A stretch of DNA of 64,000 bases. It comes from an uncultured Dorea sp. Lineage in GTDB: Bacteria > Bacillota > Clostridia > Lachnospirales > Lachnospiraceae. The notes beneath the pieces are model-generated. The model ran no database searches, had not been told where the DNA came from, and saw only the letters and a program-made list of their open reading frames with translations. The position numbers and the translations under genes were made by a program. Shown here piece after piece: positions 1-10,035 of this stretch. The stretch lies in assembly GCA_910586965.1 (NCBI GenBank), contig CAJUMF010000003.1, positions 86,087 through 150,086 on the forward strand, written 5' to 3'. Within the stretch, counting starts at the first letter, position 1, and each line of letters starts with the position of its first letter.

Positions 1-1
1 G

Positions 2-622
2 GGGCGGCAGCCGGCAGAGATTCTGATGATGCATGGCGGGGATGAACGGCATGTGTCGGTGAAAAAGGAGGAAGTCCTGCAACTGGGGTATGATTATGTG
101 GCTCTTGGACATATCCATAAGCCGCAGAATATGGTTCCGGGAAAGATGGCATACTGCGGAGCACTTGAACCTATAGATCGGAATGATATGGGAAGGCATG
201 GGTATATCTGCGGAGAAATAAAAGATAAAAAGTGCAAGGTGAAGTTCGTACCGTCAGCGCTCAGAGAATATATCCAAGTCAAAGTTCCGGCGGCAGCAGA
301 TATGAGCGGCAGTGAGTTAAAGGAAAAGATAAAAAAGATAATTGAAGAGAAGGGCATTGAAAACATATATAAAATTATGATAACAGGCTTCCGGAGTCCG
401 GATATTCTGTTTGATCTGCAAGCGATGGACGTATATGGGAATATTGTCGAACTGATTGACGATACGAAGCCTTTTTTCAATTTTGAAAAAATTAAAGTAA
501 AAAACAAGGGAAACATACTGGGAGAGTTGATTGAGCAACTGGAAGGGTATGGAGAAGATTCGCTTCAGTACAGGGCGATGTGCGAAGGAGTACGGGCGTT
601 GATGGAGACGAGAAGGGACTGA
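2..622 (+). CDS. SbcD/YhaO-type DNA repair exonuclease, C-terminal part (5' end outside window)
   Basis: Reading frame 2 is open from the window edge, so this is the distal part of a longer gene. The visible protein contains MMHGGDERH near its start and ALGHIHKPQ about 25 residues later, the last metal-binding histidine block of calcineurin-like phosphoesterases of the Mre11/SbcD/YhaO group. A C-terminal capping region follows. These enzymes are Mn-dependent exo/endonucleases acting on DNA ends together with an SMC-like ATPase. The next gene, 4 bp downstream, is such an ATPase, as in yhaO-yhaN of Bacillus. The N-terminal catalytic motifs are not visible, so activity cannot be judged from this window. 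Confidence 0.85.
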   Translation, partial: GRQPAEILMMHGGDERHVSVKKEEVLQLGYDYVALGHIHKPQNMVPGKMAYCGALEPIDRNDMGRHGYICGEIKDKKCKVKFVPSALREYIQVKVPAAADMSGSELKEKIKKIIEEKGIENIYKIMITGFRSPDILFDLQAMDVYGNIVELIDDTKPFFNFEKIKVKNKGNILGELIEQLEGYGEDSLQYRAMCEGVRALMETRRD

Positions 623-626
623 CCGG

Positions 627-2183
627 ATGAAGATTTTGGAGATGATGATCAGAAATTTCGGGAAATTATCGAATCGGCATATAGAGTTATCCGATGGAAT
701 AAATCTTATATATGGTGAGAATGAATCGGGAAAGTCCACGGTTCATACATTTTTAAGGGCAATGTTTTTCGGGCTTGAGCGGGCAAGAGGGAGGGCTGCG
801 GCAAATGATGCTTACAGCCTGTATGAACCATGGGAGAATCCGAATTATTATTCCGGCGCAGTGAAGTTTGAAAGCGGTGGAAAGTTTTTTTTGTTGGATA
901 GGAATTTTGATAAGTTTTCAAAAAAAGCAGAGATTTTCTGTGAGGACGACGGAGAAGAGCTGTCTGTAGAAAATGGTGATCTTGAGATGCTGCTGGGAGA
1001 ATTTTCAGAGCCGGTCTATAATAATACAGTATCCGTCGGACAGCTTCATGCACAGCCGGGCCAGGAGCTATCGGCGGCGCTTCGTGATTATGCAACGAAT
1101 TATTATGCGTCGGGCGGAGGGGATCTGAATCTTGATGCAGCGCTTTTGCAGCTTAGAGAGCGGAAGAAGGAGATCGAACGGCAGATAAAAGAGGATTTCC
1201 GTAAAAAGCAGGTAAAGCGGGAGCAAGTAGAGCAGGAGGCCTCTTATATCTGGCGGGAAATACACAGGCTTCAAACGGAAAGAGAAGATCTCAAAGAAAA
1301 AATTGCTTACCGCATAGAACACCAACCATCACGAGGGGAGCCGGAGAATAATCGAGTGATCGACGAGCTTCGCCCTGGGAAATGGAGGATACATCCGCTG
1401 GAGATTTTTGTGTTTATCGTAGCAGTTGTATTAGTATTTATGTTTATCCGCAGACCGTGGAATTATCTTGTGGCCATCGTACTTGCCCTGCTATGCCTGA
1501 TCTATACGTGGAATCGGCTTAAGGTCAGCAAGAAGCAGGAAAAGACCGAACCGGAAAAGATTCTGGAGGAGATTATGCCGGAGGAGGAAAAGATTCCGCT
1601 GGAGCGGCTTTATTGGGAGCTGGAACGGGAGGAAGAAGAGCTTGGGGAAAAACAAGTGCAATACAGTAACCTCCGAGAGCAATTGGAAGAGATGGACGAG
1701 ATGGGCGAGGAGTTCTGGGAGCAGGAGAAGATGCGTGAGGCAGTAGATCTGGCGGCAGATACAATTAATAGATTGTCTGCGAGGCTTCAAAAACGGATGG
1801 AACAAAAGATGAATGATCTTCTGTCAGAGGTGATATACGATCTGACAGGCGGAAAATACAGCCGTCTGGTAATCGGCGAAGGGCTCAGACCGAGTCTTTT
1901 ACGGGATGGGAAAAAGATCCCTGTAGAACGGGTGAGCGTAAGTACCGCAGAGCAGGTGTATCTGGCGCTGCGCATGGTGTCTGCAAAAGTCTTTCAGGAA
2001 GAGGAACTGCCGGTTTTGTTAGATGATACGTTTGCGTATTATGATGATATACGTCTTAAAAATACGCTTAGATGGCTGGAGAAGAATAAAGAACAAGTGA
2101 TTTTGTTTACCTGCCAGAACAGAGAGGAAGAAGCATTGAAGGAAATGGGGATTCCATATCGAAAAATCACTCTTGAAAGGTAA
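627..2183 (+). CDS. YhaN/SbcC-like AAA ATPase with a central membrane hairpin
   Basis: A 518-residue SMC/Rad50-type ATPase. Walker A (GENESGKST) lies at residues 30-38. Coiled-coil-like charged segments follow on both sides of two adjacent hydrophobic helices at about residues 260-297. The C-terminal lobe carries a signature-like stretch (VSVSTAEQ, about 433) and a Walker B/D-loop (LLDDTFAYYDD, about 464). It starts 4 bp after the nuclease subunit, so the two are almost certainly co-translated as an end-processing complex. It is much shorter than Bacillus YhaN (over 900 residues), and the predicted membrane hairpin in the position of the coiled-coil tip is typical of clostridial versions. Role in DNA repair is inferred from family. 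Confidence 0.8.
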   Translation: MKILEMMIRNFGKLSNRHIELSDGINLIYGENESGKSTVHTFLRAMFFGLERARGRAAANDAYSLYEPWENPNYYSGAVKFESGGKFFLLDRNFDKFSKKAEIFCEDDGEELSVENGDLEMLLGEFSEPVYNNTVSVGQLHAQPGQELSAALRDYATNYYASGGGDLNLDAALLQLRERKKEIERQIKEDFRKKQVKREQVEQEASYIWREIHRLQTEREDLKEKIAYRIEHQPSRGEPENNRVIDELRPGKWRIHPLEIFVFIVAVVLVFMFIRRPWNYLVAIVLALLCLIYTWNRLKVSKKQEKTEPEKILEEIMPEEEKIPLERLYWELEREEEELGEKQVQYSNLREQLEEMDEMGEEFWEQEKMREAVDLAADTINRLSARLQKRMEQKMNDLLSEVIYDLTGGKYSRLVIGEGLRPSLLRDGKKIPVERVSVSTAEQVYLALRMVSAKVFQEEELPVLLDDTFAYYDDIRLKNTLRWLEKNKEQVILFTCQNREEEALKEMGIPYRKITLER

Positions 2184-2191
2184 AAGCAGAA

Positions 2192-2230
2192 AACATTACC
2201 GCCATTACAAAAGTAATGGCGGTGAATGTT
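2192..2230. terminator. Hairpin between convergent genes, probable bidirectional terminator
   Basis: Stem AACATT-ACCGCCATTAC pairs with GTAATGGCGGT-GAATGTT around an AAAA loop with a single bulged base. It sits 9 bp after the yhaN-like stop and about 100 bp from the end of the convergent prs gene. A T-rich run follows at about 2250-2260 but not directly adjacent. Confidence 0.5.
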
Positions 2231-2330
2231 AAGGGTTAGGTTCATTTAAATAATATTTTTTTGGATAAGCTTTCCTTATCCTGTTACACATTTAGAATAC
2301 CACATTTTTCCAAAAAGGGCAAGATAAAAA

Positions 2331-3518
2331 TTATACTTCTTCGCCTCTGTTATACCTTTCTACGATATCCACGATACGTTCGCTGGGATTCAGTATGCTG
2401 TTGATTGAGCCGTCGTGATTCAGTGTGTCGATCATGAGCGCAATATATTTACTCATATCACAGTTGATATAGTAAGGGCGTTCCAGGAGATCTGGTGTCT
2501 GGTAGATCAGATTGGAGGTAAGGATCCCATCAATCAGACCATCTTCATATGCTCTGTCGAATTTCTCAAGCCCATTGGTAAACAGTCCAAAAGTTGCTGC
2601 GGCAAAGATGCGCTTTGCCTTACGATTTTTTAATTGTTGAGCAACATCAAGAATACTGTCGCCGGAGGATATCATATCATCAAGGATAATCACATCTTTC
2701 CCCTCCACGGAAGAGCCGAGGAATTCATGGGCAACAATTGGGTTACGCCCATCTACGATTTTCGTATAATCACGTCTCTTGTAGAACATTCCCATATCCA
2801 GGTTCAGTACATTTGCAAGATAGACGGCACGTTCCGTCGCCCCTTCGTCCGGACTGATGGCCATCATATGGTCACTGTCAATCTTAAGGTCTCGGTGTGT
2901 GCGTAAAAGACCTTTTACAAATTGATATGTGGGGCGAACTGTCTCAAATCCGCTTAAAGGTATCGCATTTTGGACACGGGGGTCGTGGGCATCAAAAGTA
3001 ATAATATTGTCCACACCCATACGCACCAATTCCTGTAAGGCCAAGGCGCAGTCTAAGGATTCCCGGGCGCTTCTTTTATGCTGCCGGCTTTCGTATAAAA
3101 ACGGCATGATTACATTGATTCGCCGCGCTTTTCCCCCAATTGCGGCGATAACTCTTTTAAGATTCTGATAATGGTCATCCGGAGACATGTGGTTTGTGCA
3201 GCCTGTCAGAGAATAAGTAAGGCTGTAGTTGCAGACATCTACCATAAGATAGATATCCAATCCCCGGACGGATTCCTCGATAATACCTTTGGCTTCCCCA
3301 GAGCCAAAGCGCGGAACTTTTGCGTCGATAAGATAGGTGTCCTTCTCATATCCATTAAAGACTACATCATCTTTAAAAGCATGTCCGTCTTCGTGACGCC
3401 ATTTTACAATGTAATCATTCACACGGTTCCCCATTTCCTTGCATCCATCTAAAGAGATGATTCCAAGTGAACCTACGGGGATGTTTTCAAGAACACGTTC
3501 ATTACGGCGTAGCATCAT
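2331..3518 (-). CDS. prs: Ribose-phosphate pyrophosphokinase (PRPP synthetase), long form
   Basis: Makes PRPP from ribose-5-phosphate and ATP for nucleotide, His and Trp synthesis. The protein shows DAHDP at residues 176-180 and the PRPP-binding loop VIILDDMISSGDS at 276-288. At 395 residues it is longer than the usual 310-320, with an N-terminal extension before the first conserved block and insertions that are common in Lachnospiraceae homologues. Two ATGs are adjacent. GGGAGG lies 4 or 7 bases upstream of them. Its start overlaps the dnaI-like gene by 17 bp, so it is the last gene of the dnaD-dnaI-prs unit. Confidence 0.9.
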   Translation of the reverse strand: MMLRRNERVLENIPVGSLGIISLDGCKEMGNRVNDYIVKWRHEDGHAFKDDVVFNGYEKDTYLIDAKVPRFGSGEAKGIIEESVRGLDIYLMVDVCNYSLTYSLTGCTNHMSPDDHYQNLKRVIAAIGGKARRINVIMPFLYESRQHKRSARESLDCALALQELVRMGVDNIITFDAHDPRVQNAIPLSGFETVRPTYQFVKGLLRTHRDLKIDSDHMMAISPDEGATERAVYLANVLNLDMGMFYKRRDYTKIVDGRNPIVAHEFLGSSVEGKDVIILDDMISSGDSILDVAQQLKNRKAKRIFAAATFGLFTNGLEKFDRAYEDGLIDGILTSNLIYQTPDLLERPYYINCDMSKYIALMIDTLNHDGSINSILNPSERIVDIVERYNRGEEV

Positions 3519-4515
3519 TCGTACCTCCCAAATTCAATAGTTTCTTCTGGATACGGATGTCATCTCCCGTGAGACGCAGTATCATATAATTGCTGCTGAT
3601 ACGGGAAAAAATCCGTTCCGAATAAATAGAATTGATGTCGTCAAGTGTAAGATTAGTTGAAATAACAGTCGGTTTTCTGCGCAAAATTCTTTCGTTTAAA
3701 CATACAAATAACTGTGACACTGTAAAGGAATTAGAAAGCTCCGTTCCTAAATCATCAATAATAAGCAGGTCACAGTCGTAGACATGATCGAAAACTTCAC
3801 TCTCAGAACCTTCTTTTTTGCCGAATGTATTTTTTGCAAAGTATTCGAAGAGCTGGACAGCAGAAAAGTAGATCACAGAATAGGAACGATCCATCAGCTC
3901 TTTTGCAATGCAATGAGTGAGAAAGGTCTTTCCGACTCCGGTGTCGCCATATAGCAGTATGTTGCAATATTCTTCTGAAAAGGTATCTGCGAACTGCCGG
4001 CAGACTCTTAACGCTGTCTGCATAGATTCCCGCGAAGACCTGCCGGTGAGCGGGTCAATATAATTGCTGGAATAGTAATCTGTGCAGAAGGTGGAAAAAT
4101 TCTCCAGTGCAAGAATTTCCTGCAGATTAGACTGCGTATATAATAAATCCACAATAGCCTTTTGCAGGCAGTGGCATTTATCAGCTCCGATATAACCGGT
4201 GTCCCGGCAATCCGGACAAGTATAGTGAACCTCCAAGTAGTCTGCGGGCAGTCCCGCAGACTTAAGAAGCTCTTTTTTTTGGTTAAATAGAAGGGATAAC
4301 TGTTCCTTGAGCTGCTCGAGAGCAGAGTTATCACCTTCGAGAAGTTTTTTCCCATGAGAAACACTCAGTGACGAGATAGTATCATCTAATTGCTTCAACT
4401 TTGGAACACGCGCATAAGCATGGTCATAGCGCTCGCGCAGCTTATGCTCATTATCAAGTTGTCTGAGTTCATAAGTACGCATGATCTGGTCGTACTGTGA
4501 ATTAGAAAGAGCCAT
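3502..4515 (-). CDS. dnaI: DnaI/DnaC-like replicative helicase loader
   Basis: A 337-residue AAA+ ATPase of the DnaC/DnaI/IstB group. A zinc-ribbon-like Cys set (C100, C103, C114, C116) precedes the ATPase core. Walker A GDTGVGKT is at 190-197 and Walker B LLIIDDLG at about 250. The N-terminal coiled region followed by Cys residues matches helicase loaders rather than IstB transposase helpers. It lies directly after a DnaD-domain gene and both would load the DnaB-type helicase at origins or stalled forks. The gene is in one transcription unit with dnaD and prs. Confidence 0.85.
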   Translation of the reverse strand: MALSNSQYDQIMRTYELRQLDNEHKLRERYDHAYARVPKLKQLDDTISSLSVSHGKKLLEGDNSALEQLKEQLSLLFNQKKELLKSAGLPADYLEVHYTCPDCRDTGYIGADKCHCLQKAIVDLLYTQSNLQEILALENFSTFCTDYYSSNYIDPLTGRSSRESMQTALRVCRQFADTFSEEYCNILLYGDTGVGKTFLTHCIAKELMDRSYSVIYFSAVQLFEYFAKNTFGKKEGSESEVFDHVYDCDLLIIDDLGTELSNSFTVSQLFVCLNERILRRKPTVISTNLTLDDINSIYSERIFSRISSNYMILRLTGDDIRIQKKLLNLGGTNDATP

Positions 4516-4541
4516 AAAAGCGTCTCCTTATACTATCTTGT

Positions 4542-5525
4542 TTACTGCTGCAAAAGCCTTCGCTCCAAATCATCCATATCGTAGGAACGGCTGTCGAAGT
4601 TGTTGAATTTATTGTTTTGTTTTCGTACAGCAGCATTTTTTGGCAGCTTTGGATTCTCACGATTCATTGCCTTCTGTTCTTTTGCTTTCAGATAATCGGA
4701 ATCAGCCGCAATAATGTCCTCCGGAGTATGAACGCCTTTTTCAAACCAACGCCGTAATATAGATTCTGTATAATCGAAGCTTGGCTGGTGAATGGCATCC
4801 ATTGTACGGTTTACGGCTTCTATGATCATCGCAGAAGAGAAGCCATATTCCTCATACCACCTCTTGATAAAAGTAATCTCCGAAGCGGCAGGAGCACGTC
4901 CTTTGATTCCATAAGCATTTAAAACAGTATAATAATTTTTGTTGTAAAAGACTGTATTGCACTTCGCCTGTGCTACAGTAGTGATGTTCTGTTCATACCA
5001 GGACAAAGCCACTTTTTTAATATAGTGGATACTTTTATGATTGTTCTCGACACAGTATTCAATCAAGTATTCGATCAAATCTGCGGACATCCCGAGTGAT
5101 TCATAAAAATATGTAATGGTGTCCATCTCCGTATGAGACAGTGTTTTTTGCAGATATTGCTCTGTTACATGAAGTATTTCCCTGAACTCCTTGCGTGACC
5201 GGAACCGTTCGATGTCGGATACGTCTGAAGCAGGAAGCACGGCAGAAGGAACGGCTGCCGGAGCTTCAGTACGTATTTCGTAGTCTAATAACCCCTGGTT
5301 TCTCCAATAATTCAATGCGCGGATAACATCCTTTTCTGTGTCGTCGAGAGCATCCGCGATCTGTGAGATCGTCGGAATACTGTTCGAACCGTTCAGATGG
5401 CGCAGCAAAAAAAGATAAACCTTTACATACTCCCCATTAGCATTTGCCATGTGATTGTCGATGAACTCGTTTTCCAATACGGTAGTGTTCGTCTGCACAT
5501 GGTTTGTAAGGGTTAACTTTGTCAT
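4542..5525 (-). CDS. dnaD: DnaD-domain primosome protein
   Basis: A replication initiation/primosome protein with an N-terminal winged-helix DnaD region (about 1-95) and two C-terminal DnaD/DnaB2-type repeats (about 110-190 and 200-275, including the YEEYGF and WYEQN-type motifs). The open frame extends further upstream, but the ATG at 5525 is preferred: it opens the conserved MTKLTLTNH start, and GGAGG lies 12 bases upstream. It is followed 26 bp later by dnaI. Together they form a helicase-loading cassette. Two DnaA boxes and an extended -10 promoter lie just upstream. Confidence 0.85.
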   Translation of the reverse strand: MTKLTLTNHVQTNTTVLENEFIDNHMANANGEYVKVYLFLLRHLNGSNSIPTISQIADALDDTEKDVIRALNYWRNQGLLDYEIRTEAPAAVPSAVLPASDVSDIERFRSRKEFREILHVTEQYLQKTLSHTEMDTITYFYESLGMSADLIEYLIEYCVENNHKSIHYIKKVALSWYEQNITTVAQAKCNTVFYNKNYYTVLNAYGIKGRAPAASEITFIKRWYEEYGFSSAMIIEAVNRTMDAIHQPSFDYTESILRRWFEKGVHTPEDIIAADSDYLKAKEQKAMNRENPKLPKNAAVRKQNNKFNNFDSRSYDMDDLERRLLQQ

Positions 5526-5593
5526 AGTTTTGCCAGTCCTCCAAGACAGATAAATATTTATGAGGGGATGTCCTCCCCTGTTTTGCAAAACCT

Positions 5594-5602
5594 ATTATAG
5601 CA
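5594..5602 (-). promoter_or_regulatory. Extended -10 promoter of dnaD
   Basis: On the minus strand the sequence reads TGC-TATAAT, a perfect -10 with the TGn extension. It lies about 70 bases upstream of the dnaD start. The -35 region at 17-bp spacing is only T-rich, which is usual for extended -10 promoters. Confidence 0.6.
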
Positions 5603-5652
5603 TTAACAGGGCTGACAAAAAAAGAAGTTTTTGCGTCAAAAACAAGGTTTTT

Positions 5653-5684
5653 TGTGGATAAAATTCTGTGGAAAATGTGGATAA
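5653..5684. promoter_or_regulatory. Pair of perfect DnaA boxes upstream of dnaD-dnaI-prs
   Basis: TGTGGATAA occurs at 5653-5661 and again at 5676-5684, the exact complement of the DnaA box TTATCCACA, with a partial copy (TGTGGAAAA) between. They sit between the murC stop codon and the dnaD promoter, about 50-80 bp upstream of the -10. This fits DnaA control of primosome gene expression or a DnaA-titration site. It is not an origin: no AT-rich unwinding element or dnaA/dnaN genes are seen here. Confidence 0.65.
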
Positions 5685-7064
5685 CTAGGGTTTCAAAAGC
5701 GCTTCTCCAATGTTTACAACGTCTCCGGCGCCCATAGTTATCAACATGTCCCCTTTTTTACATTTTTCCAGGCAGAAAGCTTCGATTTTTTCAAAGGAAG
5801 GCAGGTAATAAGCATCAGCGCCTTCTTTGCATAGGGCTTCAGCGATATGGGCGGACGACATCCCTAAGGTATCCGTCTCTCTGGCGGCATAAATATCGGC
5901 CAGGACAATATGGTCTGTATAAGATAATGCATCCACAAATTCATGGAAAAGAGCTTTTGTCCTGGTATAAGTGTGCGGCTGGAACACACACCAGATCTCA
6001 CGGTGAGGGTAGTGCCGCGCTGCCATCAGAGATGCTCGGATCTCTGTGGGATGATGGGCATAGTCATCAATAATGGTAATGCCGTTTACTTCTCCTTTGT
6101 ATTCAAAACGGCGTTTTGTACCGCGAAATTTACCAAGTCCCAGGGAAGCATCATCTATAGAGATATCAAGCAAATCTGAGACAGCTAATGCAGCCAGAGC
6201 ATTTGATACATTGTGATCGCCATTGACAGACAGAGTAATGCGCTTTATAAAACGTCCTTTTTTTATAAAATCGAAAGAAGCATTGCCAAGTTCATTGTGA
6301 GATATATTGGATGCGTTATAATCCATTGCACCTTCGGTACCGTAAGTGATGACTTTGCACGGAAGGTCATCTGTAATGACACCCAACTGCTCAATGTCTC
6401 CGTTGATGACCAGATATCCGTCGGACGGAAGAAGTTCTGCGAATTTCCGGAAAGAATGGCGGATATCATCTAAATCTTTGAAAAAATCCAGATGGTCTTC
6501 GTCAATGTTCAGTATGATTCCTATTTTGGGGAAGAATTCAAGAAAGCTGTTCGTATATTCACAGGCTTCTGTGACAAATATACCTGAATTCCCTACGCGG
6601 ATATTTCCCCCTATTGCATTCAGGATTCCCCCAACGGAAACTGTAGGGTCAGTGTCGGCAGCAAGCAAGATGTGTGTCAGCATGGAAGTGGTGGTAGTCT
6701 TGCCGTGTGTCCCGGATACGGCGATAGGAATGTCATAATTTGTCATCAATTGTCCAAGGAGCTGTGCACGGGTAAGCATAGAGAGACCCTTGCTCAAGAC
6801 CGCCTGATATTCTTCGTTATCGGTATGGATCGCGGCGGTATAGACGACTACATCAATACCTTCTGTAATGTTGGAAGCTTTCTGGCCATAAAAAACAGTT
6901 GCGCCGGCTTCTTCTAATTGGTCTGTCAAAGAAGAACGCTTGTTGTCAGAGCCGGAAACTGTGAAACCTTCTTTGAGAAGGACTTTAGCAAGACCGCTCA
7001 TACTGATTCCGCCGATTCCTATAAAATGTACATGCACCGGTTTTTTAAAATTTATTTTATACAT
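5685..7064 (-). CDS. murC: UDP-N-acetylmuramate--L-alanine ligase
   Basis: Adds L-Ala to UDP-MurNAc in peptidoglycan synthesis in the cytoplasm. Seen: N-terminal Rossmann FIGIGGISMSGLA, the Mur-ligase ATP loop SGTHGKTTTTSML, the DDYAHHPTEI block and the QPHTYTRTK block, all in the usual order over 459 residues. The GTG at 7070 is possible, but the ATG at 7064 is favoured because AGGAAGG lies 5 bases before it and would overlap a GTG start. Divergent from glgC across a 260-bp gap. Confidence 0.93.
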   Translation of the reverse strand: MYKINFKKPVHVHFIGIGGISMSGLAKVLLKEGFTVSGSDNKRSSLTDQLEEAGATVFYGQKASNITEGIDVVVYTAAIHTDNEEYQAVLSKGLSMLTRAQLLGQLMTNYDIPIAVSGTHGKTTTTSMLTHILLAADTDPTVSVGGILNAIGGNIRVGNSGIFVTEACEYTNSFLEFFPKIGIILNIDEDHLDFFKDLDDIRHSFRKFAELLPSDGYLVINGDIEQLGVITDDLPCKVITYGTEGAMDYNASNISHNELGNASFDFIKKGRFIKRITLSVNGDHNVSNALAALAVSDLLDISIDDASLGLGKFRGTKRRFEYKGEVNGITIIDDYAHHPTEIRASLMAARHYPHREIWCVFQPHTYTRTKALFHEFVDALSYTDHIVLADIYAARETDTLGMSSAHIAEALCKEGADAYYLPSFEKIEAFCLEKCKKGDMLITMGAGDVVNIGEALLKP

Positions 7065-7264
7065 AGACACCTTCCTATTCCATATAATGGCACATGTGCC
7101 AAATATTTATTCGCATTAATCACTAATAATGTTTTATGATGTATCATATACTATATGCTCTTATCATATTATTATAAACATATATCGGAAAAAAACCAAG
7201 ATTAAGTTGTTTGTTATTTTTCCATAAAATGTTGATAGAAAAGATAAAATAATTGTAAAAATCG

Positions 7265-7293
7265 TTCACTATGGCAAAAAAGTGTGCTATAAT
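7265..7293 (+). promoter_or_regulatory. Promoter of glgC-glgD
   Basis: TTCACT (7265-7270), 17-bp spacer, TATAAT (7288-7293) preceded by TGC, giving an extended -10. The start codon lies 33 bases downstream. Confidence 0.65.
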
Positions 7294-7325
7294 GGCAGTA
7301 TAAAAGACTGAGAAGGGGTGATAAC

Positions 7326-8600
7326 GTGAGAAAAAAAGAGATGATAGCTATGTTGCTTGCCGGTGGACAAGGCAGCAGACTTGGAGTTCTTACAGCAAAG
7401 GTTGCAAAGCCGGCAGTTGCATTTGGAGGAAAATACCGTATTATCGACTTCCCGCTCAGTAATTGTATCAATTCAGGGATTGATACTGTTGGGGTATTGA
7501 CCCAATACCAGCCGTTGCGTTTGAATACGCATATAGGAATCGGGATTCCGTGGGATTTGGACCGCAATTTTGGAGGAGTGTCCATATTGCCGCCCTATGA
7601 GAAGAGCGGGAGCAGTGAGTGGTACACAGGCACCGCCAATGCCATTTACCAGAATCTTGATTATATGGAGACATTTAATCCGGATTACGTGTTGATCTTA
7701 TCCGGAGACCATATATATAAGATGGATTATGAAGTTATGTTAGACTTCCATAAGGAGAACCAGGCGGATATCACCATTGCCGCAATGCCGGTTCCGATGG
7801 AAGAAGCCAGCAGATTTGGCATTGTCGTTGCAGAGGAGGACGGCAAGATCCAGGAATTCCAGGAGAAGCCGGAGCAGCCTAAGAGCAATTTGGCATCGAT
7901 GGGAATCTACATCTTTAGCTGGCCGGTTCTTAAGGAAACCCTTATTGCACTCAGAGAAGTACATGGCTGCGACTTTGGTAAACATATTATTCCTTATTGT
8001 CACGGAAAGGATTGCCGGTTATTTGCATACGAGTACAATGGTTATTGGAAAGATGTGGGCACACTGGGCTCTTACTGGGAAGCTAATATGGAATTGATCG
8101 ATATTATTCCGGAGTTTAACTTGTACGAAGAATTCTGGAAGATATATACGAACAGCGGGATATTGCCGCCTCAGTATATTTCTGCTAATTCTGTGATTGA
8201 AAAAAGTATAATCAGCAATGGCTGTGAGATCTATGGAGAGGTGCATAATTGCGTGATCGGAGCAGGAGTGACGATTGGAAAAGGCGCAGTGGTGCGGGAT
8301 TCTATCATCATGCAGGATGTAAAGATCGGAGACGGCTGCGTAGTTGATAAGGCGATCATTGCAGAGAACAGTGAGATTGGGGAAGGTGTTACCCTTGGGA
8401 TTGGCAAGGAGGTTCCCAATAAGTTAAAGCCGTCAGTTTACTCCTTTGGCCTTGTGACGATCGGGGAGAATACGAAGATCCCGGGTGGTGTGCAGATTGG
8501 AAAGAATACTGCGATCAGCGGTATTACGGAGAAGCAGGATTATCCGAATGGTGTATTGGAGAGCGGAGAGACTTTAATAAAGGCAGGTGAGCGTATATGA
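7326..8600 (+). CDS. glgC: Glucose-1-phosphate adenylyltransferase, catalytic subunit
   Basis: Makes ADP-glucose from glucose-1-phosphate and ATP, the committed step of bacterial glycogen synthesis. The nucleotidyltransferase signature [10 protein letters not shown] is at about residues 10-19 and the substrate block [10 protein letters not shown] at about 124. A left-handed beta-helix of hexapeptide repeats makes up the last 130 residues. Length 424 is standard. GTG is used as start, with GAAGGGGTG upstream. It overlaps glgD by 4 bp, so both subunits are translationally coupled. Confidence 0.93.
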   Translation: MRKKEMIAMLLAGGQGSRLGVLTAKVAKPAVAFGGKYRIIDFPLSNCINSGIDTVGVLTQYQPLRLNTHIGIGIPWDLDRNFGGVSILPPYEKSGSSEWYTGTANAIYQNLDYMETFNPDYVLILSGDHIYKMDYEVMLDFHKENQADITIAAMPVPMEEASRFGIVVAEEDGKIQEFQEKPEQPKSNLASMGIYIFSWPVLKETLIALREVHGCDFGKHIIPYCHGKDCRLFAYEYNGYWKDVGTLGSYWEANMELIDIIPEFNLYEEFWKIYTNSGILPPQYISANSVIEKSIISNGCEIYGEVHNCVIGAGVTIGKGAVVRDSIIMQDVKIGDGCVVDKAIIAENSEIGEGVTLGIGKEVPNKLKPSVYSFGLVTIGENTKIPGGVQIGKNTAISGITEKQDYPNGVLESGETLIKAGERI

Positions 8601-9715
8601 GAGCAGTAGGACTTATATTGGCAGGCGGAAACAGCCATAAGATGCGTGAGCTGACCCGGAAGAGAGCAGTAGCGGCTATGCCGATGGCAGGGAGCTACAG
8701 GGCGATTGATTTTACGCTCAGCAATATGTCGAATTCCCATATTCAAAAAGTGGCTGTACTGACACAGTACAATGCCCGCTCGCTGAATGAACACTTGAAT
8801 TCTTCCAAGTGGTGGGATTTTGGGAGGAAACATGGAGGACTTTACGTATTTACTCCGACGATTACTGCGGATAACGGGAACTGGTACAGAGGAACGTCGG
8901 ATGCGATCTATCAGAATCTGGAGTTTCTCCGGAAGTGCCATGAGCCATATGTAGTCATTGCCTCGGGCGATGCCGTATACAAGATGGATTATAATAAGAT
9001 ACTGGAATATCATATCGCGAAAAAAGCGGATATTACAGTTGGGTATAAAGAGTTGGATTCCTATGAGGAAGCCAGCAGGTTTGGAACAATTAAAATGAAC
9101 GAATCTATGCGCGTTGAGGAATTTGAGGAGAAGCCTATGGTGGCTAATTCAAGTGTAGTTTCTACTGGTATTTATGTGATCAGAAGGAGACTGCTCATCG
9201 ATTTGATCGAGCACTGCGCAGAAGAGGACAGGCATGATTTTGTGACCGATATTTTGATCAGATACAAGAATCTGAAAAAAATATATGGTTATAAAATAAA
9301 AGATTACTGGAGCAACATTTCAACGGTGGAGGCGTACTATCAGACAAATATGGATTTCCTAAAGCCTGAAGTAAGAAATTATTTTTTTAAAGAGCTACCG
9401 GCGATTTATTCCAAAGTCAGCGATTTGCCGCCGGCAAAGTACAATCCGGGGGCAGTAGTTAAAAACAGCATTATAGCAAGTGGGAGTATCATCAATGGAA
9501 CTGTAGAAAATTCTATTCTTTTTAAGAAGACATTTGTCGGCAACAATTGTGTGATTAAGAATTCAATTATTCTTAACGACGTCTATCTCGGGGACAATAC
9601 GTATGTTGAAAACTGTATTGTAGAAAGTCGGGACACAATTCGAGCTAATACGCGTCACGTAGGAGAGAATGGTGTGAAAGTGGTCGTTGAAAAAAATGAG
9701 AGATATGCACTATAG
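8597..9715 (+). CDS. glgD: Glucose-1-phosphate adenylyltransferase, regulatory-type subunit GlgD
   Basis: A 372-residue paralogue of GlgC overlapping it by an ATGA. The N-terminal signature is altered to [14 protein letters not shown], where GlgC has GGQGSRL, and the C-terminal beta-helix is shorter. Both are hallmarks of GlgD, which in Firmicutes forms a heteromer with GlgC and modulates its activity while having little activity alone. Function assigned by family and by the coupled arrangement. Confidence 0.9.
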   Translation: MRAVGLILAGGNSHKMRELTRKRAVAAMPMAGSYRAIDFTLSNMSNSHIQKVAVLTQYNARSLNEHLNSSKWWDFGRKHGGLYVFTPTITADNGNWYRGTSDAIYQNLEFLRKCHEPYVVIASGDAVYKMDYNKILEYHIAKKADITVGYKELDSYEEASRFGTIKMNESMRVEEFEEKPMVANSSVVSTGIYVIRRRLLIDLIEHCAEEDRHDFVTDILIRYKNLKKIYGYKIKDYWSNISTVEAYYQTNMDFLKPEVRNYFFKELPAIYSKVSDLPPAKYNPGAVVKNSIIASGSIINGTVENSILFKKTFVGNNCVIKNSIILNDVYLGDNTYVENCIVESRDTIRANTRHVGENGVKVVVEKNERYAL

Positions 9716-9747
9716 TTCAACGATTGGACAGAAAGGAGCCATGACTT

Positions 9748-10017
9748 ATGCAGATTACAGATGTACGTGCACGCAGAGTGGCAAAGGAAGGGAAACTTAA
9801 GGCAGTCGTATCAGTTACTATGGATGGAGAATTTGTAGTACACGACATCAAGGTTATCGAAGGTGAGAAGGGCTTGTTTATTGCAATGCCGAGTAAGAAA
9901 GCGGTAGATGGCGAATATCGGGATATTGCACATCCGATTAATTCAGGCACCAGAGAGCGCATTCAAAGTATTATTCTCGAGGAATACGAAAAAGCGCTGT
10001 TAGAAGATGCTGTGTAA
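9748..10017 (+). CDS. spoVG: Septation/sporulation regulator SpoVG
   Basis: An 89-residue protein starting [11 protein letters not shown], with the conserved IAMPSKK and DIAHPINS blocks of SpoVG, a small nucleic-acid-binding regulator of sporulation, division and exoprotein genes. AGAAAGGAG precedes the ATG. It stands alone after glgD (32 bp) and is followed by a strong terminator. Confidence 0.93.
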   Translation: MQITDVRARRVAKEGKLKAVVSVTMDGEFVVHDIKVIEGEKGLFIAMPSKKAVDGEYRDIAHPINSGTRERIQSIILEEYEKALLEDAV

Positions 10018-10035
10018 TATTTATCGAAAGTTGGG

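Noticed and set aside
5641..5690. DnaA boxes as a chromosomal origin
   Set aside because: Only two perfect boxes, no AT-rich unwinding region, and no dnaA or dnaN nearby.
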